This document shows positions 25,794 to 33,819 of a stretch of DNA of 64,000 nucleotides, in pieces. Every line of letters starts with the position of its first letter. The stretch's first letter is position 1. The translations under genes were made by a program, and so were the position numbers. Below the pieces are notes generated by a model. The model was not told the origin of the DNA, did no database searches, and saw nothing but the letters and a program-made list of their open reading frames with translations. This DNA is from Petrimonas sp. (GTDB lineage: Bacteria; Bacteroidota; Bacteroidia; Bacteroidales; Dysgonomonadaceae): assembly GCA_012839475.1 (NCBI GenBank), contig DUNG01000023.1, positions 1 to 64,000 on the forward strand, in the 5' to 3' direction.

Positions 25794-27554
25794 TCAGTCG
25801 TTAAACATTAAATATAACCAATAAGTGTTGCCGAAGCTTCTGTATAAAATGTCTGCCACGCGAGGGTCACTTCTGTTTTCTAAATAGAGCTGTTTGTAAT
25901 TAATGTATTTTTCTGTAACCCGTGGATTTACGTTATACCTCTCCCAGGCGGAAGGATCGCTCTCGTAATAGACGATGATGCCTTCCTGAAATTTTTCAGG
26001 TAAATCTGCCAGGGTTTCTTCGGTGGTACAATATTCATCGACAAGCTCGATGAAAAGTGAAACCTGCTTTTCAAACAGGAATATCGATGCCAGGTAGTCA
26101 AAGGCTGACCTGTTAGTTGGATCGGCTTTCAGTAAACTGTTAACCTTGTGAACAGGGTCGTGAGAAGCCAGTAGGTAGTTATCCGTGGGTAGCCCCCTTC
26201 TTTTTTTGCCTAAAAGAGGGTCATCTGTTATTGCCTTGTCATTGTACAAAAAACGTCGCTGTTCCATCGCCCACTTCTTGTAAGCATGGGTTTGCTCTAA
26301 CAGCTGGATATACTTTTCGGCAACGGCATACTCACCGTTAATCAGGTTGGTTTGTATCAGCCGTTTATATAAACGGGGGCTCCCCGTTTTCGAAACGGTG
26401 AGGTTCGCCTCGAACGCGAACCGTTGAGAAGCGGCAATATCTCCTAAGGTGAAGTTTAATTCATTGGATACCACCAAGGAAGGAAGTCCTTTGTCTTCGA
26501 TAGGGACCAATCCTTTCGTGCCTTTCTGATCGAACATGAGGAACTGATGACCAAGCTGATTGGTCTCCATTAAGGCAATGTTCAGGTAGTACGCGTGTAG
26601 CAAGTTGGTTATCGGTTTTTTGCTCCCCTCGATTATATCGTTCCACCCCTCCATCCGCAGGTAGTAATCCATTTTTTTATATTCTGCTGATGAGTGCTGC
26701 CCATGGGTAGGGATTAGAGTATAAACGATAACGGGAACAATGAGCAGTTGACCGGCAACAACAACGTATTGGAGTCTTCTTGAAATATTCAGGTTCCGTA
26801 GCAGGTGCGAAATGGCAACTAACAGCAGCATTAGACCCCAAGGAAAGTAAATGATGGGTGGGGGTGTTAGCTTAGGGTGAAAGTAGATCGCAGGCAGAAA
26901 TGTCTGCCTGTAGTCGCCCACCCACGACAAACGAACGCTCACGAAAGCCAGGATAACAAACACGAAAAGAGGTGTAAGGGCATGCAATACACGTTTTCTG
27001 GTCGTTAGAAATTGCCATAAAGTAACCGTAACGGCAAACAGAAAAGCGGCTGGTCCCGCCCACCAAAACAGCAACAACGTGAATAACGTGGAGACGATCA
27101 GGTTCGCAATAGGCCGCTGGATATACAAATAGAACAGGAAAGCCGCTAAGGCGAGGATATAGGCCACGGTGCCGGCAATGTAATAATTGTGGTTTAGGTG
27201 TAGGAAAAATATAAAAACGCTACTCAAGAGAGGGATGAGAATAAGCGATATCTTCGGGTTGATCTTTTTTGTAACGCTGTTCATAAGGATGGCGATGGCA
27301 AGCAGCAAGGCCGTCGTTATCAATGCTCCCATTTTTGGATGGATGAAAAACTGGAGGAGCCAACGGGAAATTAGTTCGGATAACCCACCGAATGAAAAAA
27401 GAAGGTCAGATAAAAAAGCCCTGTGGTAGAGGAACAGCTGAAGCTGCTCCACGTAGTAAAAGTGAAACTCGAAATAGTGTTGCAAAAACAAAAAAACAGC
27501 GATCCCCGTAACTAACCAAAATGTGAACGGGAGGAGCTTTTTGACTGTTTTCAT
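25794..27554 (-). CDS. DUF6057-like multi-spanning membrane protein
   Basis: Function unknown. The first 300 or so residues of this 586-aa protein hold about eight to ten hydrophobic segments (examples FTFWLVTGIAVFLFL, ALITTALLLAIAILM, LIVSTLFTLLLFW). The C-terminal half is soluble and helical, with TPR-like character (NFTLGDIAASQRFAFEANLTV, YAVAEKYIQLLEQTHAYKKW). This layout matches the Bacteroidetes family DUF6057. It is first in a minus-strand operon with the CxxCH propeller protein, so the two may form an inner-membrane complex facing the periplasm. The pair is bracketed by the direct repeats at 24046 and 27653. Confidence 0.75.
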   Translation of the reverse strand: MKTVKKLLPFTFWLVTGIAVFLFLQHYFEFHFYYVEQLQLFLYHRAFLSDLLFSFGGLSELISRWLLQFFIHPKMGALITTALLLAIAILMNSVTKKINPKISLILIPLLSSVFIFFLHLNHNYYIAGTVAYILALAAFLFYLYIQRPIANLIVSTLFTLLLFWWAGPAAFLFAVTVTLWQFLTTRKRVLHALTPLFVFVILAFVSVRLSWVGDYRQTFLPAIYFHPKLTPPPIIYFPWGLMLLLVAISHLLRNLNISRRLQYVVVAGQLLIVPVIVYTLIPTHGQHSSAEYKKMDYYLRMEGWNDIIEGSKKPITNLLHAYYLNIALMETNQLGHQFLMFDQKGTKGLVPIEDKGLPSLVVSNELNFTLGDIAASQRFAFEANLTVSKTGSPRLYKRLIQTNLINGEYAVAEKYIQLLEQTHAYKKWAMEQRRFLYNDKAITDDPLLGKKRRGLPTDNYLLASHDPVHKVNSLLKADPTNRSAFDYLASIFLFEKQVSLFIELVDEYCTTEETLADLPEKFQEGIIVYYESDPSAWERYNVNPRVTEKYINYKQLYLENRSDPRVADILYRSFGNTYWLYLMFND

Positions 27555-27652
27555 GAGCCTTTATCAATTTCTGCGAATGTAGCTATTTTATTTTGTCTTT
27601 TCAAAATCACATGAAAAAACCGTGAAAAAAAGTGTCGGAAAGTTCTCCCAGC

Positions 27653-27756
27653 GTGATTACCTGAATAGCAACCAATCTCAAGTCATGCGGCAAGACACCG
27701 AAATCAACCGTTTTTGGAGTAATCACCTGAACAGCGGCCAATCGGGGTGATCGCTT
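27653..27756. repeat. Dispersed direct repeat, copy 2
   Basis: This copy carries GTGATTACCTGAA at 27653 and GTAATCACCTGAA at 27719, again 66 nt apart. The second motif and its flank overlap the last codons and stop of the sulfatase on the minus strand. The bases before it (TTTTTGGAGT) also match those before the first motif of copy 1. Confidence 0.65.
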
Positions 27757-29138
27757 CTTGCACCCTTCATGAGTTCTTTCAACTCTTCTGCCTTGCTTGG
27801 GTAGAGACTCACTAGGTTATGGTTTTCCGATGGGTCGGACGCGAGGTTGTATAACTCGTAATAACCGTCTCCGCGGATATCAAGGTGAAGTAGCTTCCAG
27901 TTGCCCTGAATCAAGGCTTGCCGACCACCCTGCTCGTGAAACTCGAAGTAGAGGTAATCGTGTTTAGTTTGCCTTTCGTCACCCAGCAACAAGGGAAGAA
28001 TGCTTATCCCATCGCTCTCCTCCGGAAGCGGTTGACCGATCAACTCGGAGAACGTGGCCATGTAGTCCCAAAAGGCAAATGGGTGATCGCTCTCCCTACC
28101 GGACGGCACCCTCCCCTTCCACGATATCAGGGTGGGAACACGGATCGCCCCCTCGTACAGATCCCGCTTGTACCCCCGGTATATCCCGTTGCTGTTGAAG
28201 AAATCGGGGTCGCCACCCCCTTCACGGTGCGGCCCGTTATCGCTGGTGAAAACGATCAAAGTGTTCTCGAGAACACCTGTCTCCTTGAGCTTGTCGATAA
28301 TCTGACCCACGTAGAGGTCGATGTGCGTGACCATGGCCGCGTGCGTGGCACGCGGGTGTTCTTGGGAGCGGTAGCCGCCCTTTTCAAAGGCGGTTTTCGC
28401 GTCTACCCCCACGTAAGGGGTCTCTGGGAAGCGCCCCCTGAACTTCTGGATGATGCTATCCTCGGGAACGACCAGCTCAGCGTGTGGAAGTACCATCGGC
28501 ACGAAGAGAAAGAAGGGGTTCTCCTGCTGCTGCTCGATAAATTTTAGTACCTCCCCCTGAATCACCTCCTGCGAGTAGATGACCGATTTTCCTCCATCAT
28601 TTTCGGGGAACCTCACCTTGGTGCGATTATCCCACAAGTAAGCCGGATAGTAGTTGTGTGCCTTGCGCTGACAGTTGTAGCCAAAGAACCGATCGACCCC
28701 CTGGTTAACGGGGTCGCCCGAGGAACCGGGGTAACCCAATCCCCACTTGCCAAAGGCGGCGGTGGTATACCCCGCGTTCTTAAACAGGTGGAAAAGGGTG
28801 AACGTGCCGGCCGGGAGCGGCGACTGCCCCTCGGGTTGTATCTCTTTATTGCCCCTTATAGGCGTGTGGCCGGTATGCAACCCGGTCACCAGGCTCGCCC
28901 TGGATGGTGCACTCACGGTGGTTCCCGAGTATGAACGGGTGAAACGAGTGCCGTTCAACGCCAATCGATCGATATGGGGTGTCTGGAACTTCTCTTGCCC
29001 GTAACAGCTCAAGTCGCCGTATCCCAAATCATCGGCAATGATAAACACCACGTTCGGCTTCTGTTGCGCGCTCAACGGGGTGAAGGCGGCAAGGGATGCC
29101 CCCACGGCAAATAGCTTGTTTCTCATTCTACACCTCAT
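27723..29138 (-). CDS. S1-family arylsulfatase (serine-type)
   Basis: This is the third sulfatase of the locus, 471 aa, with a signal peptide (AAFTPLSAQQ); ATG at 29126 is an equally plausible start. The maturation motif is Ser76-Ala-Pro-Ser-Arg80 followed by ASLVTGLHTGH. Metal-binding residues are in VVFIIADDLGYGDLSCYG and IVFTSDNGPHREGG. AAFGKWGLGYPGSSGDP carries the conserved Lys. It resembles the arylsulfatase-A-like group more than the two plus-strand sulfatases do. It is convergent with the plus-strand PUL genes and could be driven from the repeat-rich region 29139-29340. Like the others it needs an anaerobic maturase, absent from this window. Confidence 0.94.
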   Translation of the reverse strand: MRCRMRNKLFAVGASLAAFTPLSAQQKPNVVFIIADDLGYGDLSCYGQEKFQTPHIDRLALNGTRFTRSYSGTTVSAPSRASLVTGLHTGHTPIRGNKEIQPEGQSPLPAGTFTLFHLFKNAGYTTAAFGKWGLGYPGSSGDPVNQGVDRFFGYNCQRKAHNYYPAYLWDNRTKVRFPENDGGKSVIYSQEVIQGEVLKFIEQQQENPFFLFVPMVLPHAELVVPEDSIIQKFRGRFPETPYVGVDAKTAFEKGGYRSQEHPRATHAAMVTHIDLYVGQIIDKLKETGVLENTLIVFTSDNGPHREGGGDPDFFNSNGIYRGYKRDLYEGAIRVPTLISWKGRVPSGRESDHPFAFWDYMATFSELIGQPLPEESDGISILPLLLGDERQTKHDYLYFEFHEQGGRQALIQGNWKLLHLDIRGDGYYELYNLASDPSENHNLVSLYPSKAEELKELMKGARSDHPDWPLFR

Positions 29139-29507
29139 CTTGCAAACTTTTAACCGATTTTTTTCAACGGAACACTTTTCCCCAAAGGTTCTTCTTAAAT
29201 GAAATATTTTCTCAAACGGTTTTCCTCAAAGCAATTCCTTCTCAACGAAACACGTTATCAATCGGAATGGTTATATCAAAAGGAATCACTTTTCAGTGAT
29301 ATTCCCAAAATTTCAGTAATATCCCCAAAAGTAGTGATTTTTTCCCGTTAATAAAATCCCACGTTCGCGTAAAAAAGAGAGTTGTTTGGCTTTTTGGTTT
29401 CAACCTCGACAAACGCGAAAACAGGTGACGATAAAAACGTAAGAGGTAGTTCACGGGCACTTAGCCATGCGGGGAATTACGACAGATAGACAATTTCTTT
29501 CGTTTTT
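29139..29507. other. Repeat-rich intergenic region upstream of the sulfatase
   Basis: No gene is seen. A 20-bp near-exact tandem repeat occupies 29291-29310 and 29311-29330 (TTTCAGTGATATTCCCAAAA and a variant). Looser repeats built on TTTTC..CAAA lie at about 29155-29260. A TTCGCGT/ACGCGAA stem spans about 29365-29420. The tandem copies are placed like operator sites for the minus-strand sulfatase, but nothing proves this. Confidence 0.4.
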
Positions 29508-29539
29508 ATTTCACATTATCAATTAATGGCCTATCTTTG
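29507..29539 (+). promoter_or_regulatory. Promoter of the threonine operon
   Basis: TATCTTTG at 29532-29539 matches TAnnTTTG exactly, with a TTTC/TTTCAC -33-like segment about 20 nt upstream (29508-29512). Transcription would start near 29546, about 15 nt before the leader peptide. Confidence 0.6.
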
Positions 29540-29560
29540 CAACAGATTCACACGACAGCT

Positions 29561-29629
29561 ATGCAAGGATTCTATTTCATGCACCTCTGTGCAACCGCTA
29601 CAATGACCATGACCCCTTGGGGGGGTTAG
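29561..29629 (+). CDS. Candidate threonine-operon leader peptide
   Basis: A 22-codon open frame starts at ATG 29561 and stops at TAG 29627. Its second half reads CATATMTMTP: four Thr codons (ACC, ACA, ACC, ACC) within seven codons, interspersed with Met and Ala. It begins just after the predicted transcription start and is followed within 20 nt by hairpins, about 260 nt upstream of thrA. That is the arrangement of a ribosome-stalling attenuator sensing charged tRNA-Thr. No strong ribosome-binding site is visible, which is usual in this phylum. It is too short to be supported by coding statistics. Confidence 0.6.
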   Translation: MQGFYFMHLCATATMTMTPWGG

Positions 29630-29648
29630 GTAAATTATTCACGTCCGT

Positions 29649-29744
29649 AAGCATTCGCTGCTTTTTTCGCCACCGTCCGGTGTGCGCTTTTCAATAATCA
29701 ACACATGATTACAACAATGTAACCTTTTCAAGGGAGTGGGTTAC
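29649..29744 (+). terminator. Attenuator-type hairpins upstream of thrA
   Basis: Three stems follow the leader stop. The first, AAGCA/TGCTT at 29649-29663, is followed by four T. The second (29668-29686) joins CGC-CACC to GGTG-T-GCG with one bulge and is followed by CTTTTC. The third, GTAACC/GGTTAC, is at 29719-29744. The first two resemble intrinsic terminators. I could not identify a convincing alternative antiterminator pairing by eye. Confidence 0.45.
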
Positions 29745-29840
29745 ACCAAGGGCAGAAGAGAGGCCCGTTTGTTTTAACGCATTATCTTCTCTTTCCATGG
29801 TCTGGAATTGGATACACTTCAATATAAAAATAAAAAAGCC

Positions 29841-29900
29841 GTATGAAACCGACAGGTTCCATACACTGAAATGTAAAAGAATAAAATAATCGTATGAAAC
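29841..29900 (+). promoter_or_regulatory. thrA leader with start-codon decoy (shared with a sulfatase)
   Basis: GTATGAAACC (29841-29850) pairs with GGTTCCATAC (29855-29864) with one mismatch and loop GACA. The thrA start region GTATGAAAC (29892-29900) can pair with the same 29855-29864 segment. The downstream 45 bases closely match those before the sulfatase at 20999, with identical 27-nt spacing. Two exclusive folds would either hide or free the thrA start codon. Confidence 0.5.
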
Positions 29901-32338
29901 TGATGAAGTTTGGGGGGACATCGGTGGGAAGTCCCGAAAGTTTGCAACGAGTCAAGCAGATTATCGAGAATCAAAAAGAGCCCGTTATCGTGGTGGTATC
30001 GGCGCTGGATGGAGTCACGGATCGCCTTCTCCTTGCGGCAGACTTCGCGCTGAATGGCAACGCCGGGTACAAGGGTATACTCGATGAGGTAATCTCCCGC
30101 CACGAGGTGATCATTGAAAAAATGGTTTTGAACCCAGATACTAAGCGGGAGCTGGAACCGAAAGTGTACCAGTTGTTCGATGAACTGCAGAATATCCTTC
30201 GAGGGGTATTCCTGATTGGCGACCTGTCGCAAAAGACTTCCGACAAGATCGTGAGTTACGGTGAACGGCTCTCGTCGCTCATCATCAGCGAACTTATCGA
30301 TGGGGCAAGACTCTACGATGCCACCACCTTTATCAAGACCAACCGACAGTACAACAGCCATATACCCGACCTGAAACGCTCCAACGAGCTGATACGCGAG
30401 ACGTTCGCCAAAATGCCGCCACCACGGGTAGCCATCGTGCCAGGCTTTATCTCATCGAGTCACGATACCAACGACATCACCAACCTGGGCAGGGGAGGTT
30501 CGGACTACACGGCAGCCATCATCGCCGCCGCCATGAATGCTTCGGTACTGGAAATCTGGACCGATGTGGATGGATTTATGACGGCCGACCCGAAGATCAT
30601 CAACTCGGCCTACCTGATCGAGGAGCTCTCGTTTACCGAGGCGATCGAGCTAAGCAACTTCGGCGCCAAGGTGATTTACCCACCCACCATCTTCCCCGTC
30701 TACCACAAGAATATCCCCATCCACCTGAAGAACACGTTCCACCCCGAGAGGGAGGGAACATGGATACGCAACATTCAACCCACGGGGGATGGGAAAATTA
30801 TCAAGGGGATCTCTTCCATCAGCGATACTGCCTTGATTACCATACAGGGACTGGGGATGGTCGGCGTGATCGGGGTGAACAAGCGCATCTTCTCGGCACT
30901 GGCCGATAACGGCATCAGCGTCTTCCTCGTCTCGCAAGCCTCCTCCGAGAATAGCACCTCCATTGGTGTGCGAACGCAAGATGCCCCTCTCTCCCAGAAA
31001 GTGTTGTCGAACGAGTTTGCCCACGAGATCGCGATGGGAAGCATCAACGAGATCATGGTAGAGTATGACCTGGCAACAATCGCCATCGTCGGACAAAACA
31101 TGAGGCACGTACCGGGCATCGCGGCGAAATTCTTTGGTGCTCTGGGACGCAACGGGATCAACATCGTAGCCCTAGCGCAAGGTGCTGGTGAGACGAACAT
31201 CTCCTGCGTCATCGCCAAAGCGGATCTTAGGAAGTCACTCAACGTGATACACGACTCCTTCTTCCTGTCGCCCTACCAAGAACTCAACCTGTTCGTGGTG
31301 GGCACCGGTACGGTGGGGGGCAAGCTGCTCGAGCAAATACAACAGCAGCAACAGACCCTGAAGGAGCAGAACAAGCTCCGCATCAACGTGGTGGGCATCG
31401 CCAACGGCAGAAGAGCCCTCTTCGCCCGCGAAGGTATCCCACTGGAGGGGTATTTCGACAACCTGATGACCAACGGCTACAAAAGCTCCCCCGAACGGAT
31501 ACGCGACGAGACGGTAAAGATGAATATTTTCAACTCGGTATTCGTGGATTGCACCGCGAGCCCCGATATCGCGAAACTATACGGTGAACTGATGGGAAAA
31601 AACATCTCCGTGGTCACCGCCAACAAGATCGCTGCCTCATCGGACTACGACAATTACCGCCTGCTGAAGGAGACTGCCCGAAAAGCCGGGGTGAAGTTCC
31701 TCTTTGAGACGAACGTGGGTGCTGGATTGCCCATCATCAACACGATGAACTCGTTGATTAACTCGGGCGACAAGATCGTGAAGTTAGAGGCGGTACTCTC
31801 CGGTACGCTGAACTTCATCTTTAACACGCTGAGCGAGAAAATCCCGTTCAGCCAGGCCATACGCATGGCGGTGGACGCGAAATTTGCCGAGCCCGACCCG
31901 CGGGTCGACCTAAGCGGGCTGGACGTGATACGGAAGTTGGTGATCCTCTCCCGTGAAGCTGGAGCGATAGTGAACCAGGAAGAGGTAAAGAAGACCCTCT
32001 TCGTTCCGCAAAAGTACTTCGACGGAAGCCTCGAGGAGTTCTGGCAGGCTATCCCCGAGATGGATCCCTCGTTTGAGGAGCGGCGCGAGAAACTGGCGAA
32101 AGAGGGGAAACGGCTGCGGTTCGTTGCATCTTACGACCATGGAAAATGCGAAGTAGGCTTGAGGGAAGTGGAACAGGGCCATCCGTTCTACGACCTGGAG
32201 GGGAGTAACAATATCATCATGATCACCACCGAGCGGTACAACGAGTACCCCATGGTCATCAAGGGGTATGGAGCCGGCGCCAGCGTGACAGCCGCCGGGG
32301 TCTTTTCGGATATCATCTCGATCGCGAACATACGGTAG
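29894..32338 (+). CDS. thrA: Bifunctional aspartokinase / homoserine dehydrogenase
   Basis: This enzyme phosphorylates aspartate and later reduces aspartate semialdehyde to homoserine, steps 1 and 3 of the threonine branch. The aspartokinase domain covers about residues 1-290 (KFGGTSVGSPESLQRV, GRGGSDYTAAIIAAAMNA, EIWTDVDGFMTADP). The ACT regulatory region is about 300-455 (DTALITIQGLGMVGVIGVNKRIF, NEIMVEYDLATIAIVGQNM). The homoserine dehydrogenase is about 465-814 (NADP loop VVGTGTVGGKLLEQ; ANKIAAS; FETNVGAGLPIINTMNSL; LSGTLNFIFNTLSE). The 814 aa match the fused ThrA type. It heads the operon, 14 bp before the ApgM-type gene, behind a candidate attenuator and the decoy leader. Confidence 0.97.
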   Translation: MKLMKFGGTSVGSPESLQRVKQIIENQKEPVIVVVSALDGVTDRLLLAADFALNGNAGYKGILDEVISRHEVIIEKMVLNPDTKRELEPKVYQLFDELQNILRGVFLIGDLSQKTSDKIVSYGERLSSLIISELIDGARLYDATTFIKTNRQYNSHIPDLKRSNELIRETFAKMPPPRVAIVPGFISSSHDTNDITNLGRGGSDYTAAIIAAAMNASVLEIWTDVDGFMTADPKIINSAYLIEELSFTEAIELSNFGAKVIYPPTIFPVYHKNIPIHLKNTFHPEREGTWIRNIQPTGDGKIIKGISSISDTALITIQGLGMVGVIGVNKRIFSALADNGISVFLVSQASSENSTSIGVRTQDAPLSQKVLSNEFAHEIAMGSINEIMVEYDLATIAIVGQNMRHVPGIAAKFFGALGRNGINIVALAQGAGETNISCVIAKADLRKSLNVIHDSFFLSPYQELNLFVVGTGTVGGKLLEQIQQQQQTLKEQNKLRINVVGIANGRRALFAREGIPLEGYFDNLMTNGYKSSPERIRDETVKMNIFNSVFVDCTASPDIAKLYGELMGKNISVVTANKIAASSDYDNYRLLKETARKAGVKFLFETNVGAGLPIINTMNSLINSGDKIVKLEAVLSGTLNFIFNTLSEKIPFSQAIRMAVDAKFAEPDPRVDLSGLDVIRKLVILSREAGAIVNQEEVKKTLFVPQKYFDGSLEEFWQAIPEMDPSFEERREKLAKEGKRLRFVASYDHGKCEVGLREVEQGHPFYDLEGSNNIIMITTERYNEYPMVIKGYGAGASVTAAGVFSDIISIANIR

Positions 32339-32352
32339 TAGCAATTAAAGCG

Positions 32353-33558
32353 ATGAAACGAATAGTTATCTTGGGTGACGGTATGGCAGACGAGCCAATC
32401 GCCTCGCTGGGTGGCAAAACCCCCATGCAGGTGGCCCATACACCTTACATGGATCTGCTCGCCCGCCAGGGGAGAAACGGATTACTACAGACTGTACCCC
32501 CCGGCTTTTCACCCGGCAGCGAGATAGCCAACCTCTCCGTTCTGGGGTACGATCTCCCCTCGGTGTACGAGGGTCGGGGTGTATTGGAAGCCGCGAGTAT
32601 GGGGGTGGAAGTACTGCCAGGCGAGCTTTGTTTGCGCTGTAACCTTGTGAACCTGGAGGGTGATAGGTTAAAGAATCACTCGGCGGGACATATCTCCACA
32701 CCCGAGGCGAACGAGCTGATTCGTTTCCTGGATAAGAAGCTGGGCGGCGAATCAATCAGTTTTCACCCGGGTGTTTCTTACCGCCACGTGCTGAAGATCA
32801 AGGGCGGTAGCAAGGCGTTACATTGCACGCCCCCTCACGACATCCCGGAACAACCGTTTGCTCCCCACCTGGTACATCCAGAGAATGACGATGCCATAGC
32901 CACGGCCAATCTTCTGAACCGCCTGATCGCGGCATCGCGGGAACTCCTGGAGGATCATGCCGTGAATCAGCGTAGAAAGGGCGAGGGAAAAGATCCGGCC
33001 AACGCCATATGGCCCTGGTCACCCGGATTTCGTCCCTCCATGAAACCGTTAAAGGAGCTGTTTCCCATAGGGAGCGGGGCGGTTATCTCGGCCGTAGATC
33101 TTATCCGGGGGATTGGTGTATACGCGGGACTGGAGGTAGTGAAGGTAGCAGGGGCCACGGGCCTCCACGACACCAACTACGAGGGGAAGGCAGCGGCGGC
33201 TCTTGCGGCGCTGAAAAAACACGACTTCGTTTACCTGCACGTTGAAGCCAGCGATGAAGCGGGACACGAGGGCAACGTACCCCTCAAGATAAAAACCATC
33301 GAGTACCTGGATGCCCGGCTCGTGAAGACGATCTACGAGGAGACCGTCACGTGGCAAGAGCCGGTGACCATTGCGGTCCTGCCCGATCACCCAACTCCCT
33401 GCGCCACCCGGACGCACACGAGCCAACCCGTCCCCTTTCTGATCTACCGGCGGGATAGGGAACCCGACGAGGTGCTTACTTACGATGAGTTCTCAGCAAA
33501 GGGGGGAAGCTACGGACTGTTGAGTGGCGACGGGTTCATGAAGGCCCTCCTCGATTAA
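32353..33558 (+). CDS. ApgM-family protein, probable homoserine kinase of the threonine operon
   Basis: By sequence this is a cofactor-independent phosphoglycerate mutase of the archaeal ApgM type (401 aa, alkaline-phosphatase superfamily). It shows the metal-binding start RIVILGDGMADEP, the Ser-centred SEIANLSVLGYD, HVEASDEAGHEGN, and LPDHPTPCATRTHTSQPVPF. It lies between thrA and thrC where thrB would normally be, and no GHMP-type homoserine kinase is present. In Bacteroides this gene has been proposed, and as I recall supported by mutant fitness data, to act as the homoserine kinase. So 'phosphoglycerate mutase' is the family name and homoserine phosphorylation the likely role (inference from context). 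Confidence 0.85.
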   Translation: MKRIVILGDGMADEPIASLGGKTPMQVAHTPYMDLLARQGRNGLLQTVPPGFSPGSEIANLSVLGYDLPSVYEGRGVLEAASMGVEVLPGELCLRCNLVNLEGDRLKNHSAGHISTPEANELIRFLDKKLGGESISFHPGVSYRHVLKIKGGSKALHCTPPHDIPEQPFAPHLVHPENDDAIATANLLNRLIAASRELLEDHAVNQRRKGEGKDPANAIWPWSPGFRPSMKPLKELFPIGSGAVISAVDLIRGIGVYAGLEVVKVAGATGLHDTNYEGKAAAALAALKKHDFVYLHVEASDEAGHEGNVPLKIKTIEYLDARLVKTIYEETVTWQEPVTIAVLPDHPTPCATRTHTSQPVPFLIYRRDREPDEVLTYDEFSAKGGSYGLLSGDGFMKALLD

Positions 33559-33669
33559 TCAACAACTTATTTTTCACATGTTATTTACGTTTCAAATTAT
33601 TGCCTTTTATGTCGTCACTCGGCAAAGCTTGAGCGAGCTCAGCTATGCTCTCGTTCCTAAGAAAATTCA

Positions 33670-33819
33670 GCTTTCAGAGCGAAGACCTCATAAATTCCTG
33701 CGCAGACACATCCTGCGAAGATTGCGTTAAAAAAGAAAAGCTGTTTGAACAACGTGAGTTCTTTTCTTTTAGCAAGCAGAAGATGAGTCGCAGGATTTAT
33801 GCCAGTCGAGCCTGAAAGC
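33670..33819. repeat. Structured foldback element, copy A
   Basis: This sits in the 290-bp gap between the ApgM gene and thrC. Nested pairings: GCTTTCAG (33670-33677) with CTGAAAGC (33812-33819); CATAAATTCCTGCG (33689-33702) with CGCAGGATTTATG (33789-33801, one bulge); ACACATC (33706-33712) with GATGAGT (33782-33788, one mismatch); and an inner A-rich/T-rich stem (about 33728-33739 with 33758-33770). The core from about 33706 to 33735 is shared almost base for base with copy B at 61714-61746. Outside the core the stem sequences differ but still pair. It may be transcribed within the thr operon. Confidence 0.75.

Noticed and set aside
27918-28547. A 209-codon plus-strand open frame inside the minus-strand sulfatase
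   Set aside because: It is a shadow of a clear S1 sulfatase and resembles no protein family.
29360-29425. Possible third, degenerate copy of the foldback element (GTTCGCGTAAAAAAGAGAG then GTTGTTTGG-like sequence)
   Set aside because: The core resembles copies A and B over about 30 nt, but the ACACATC/GATG arm and outer stems are not visible, so homology is not secure.
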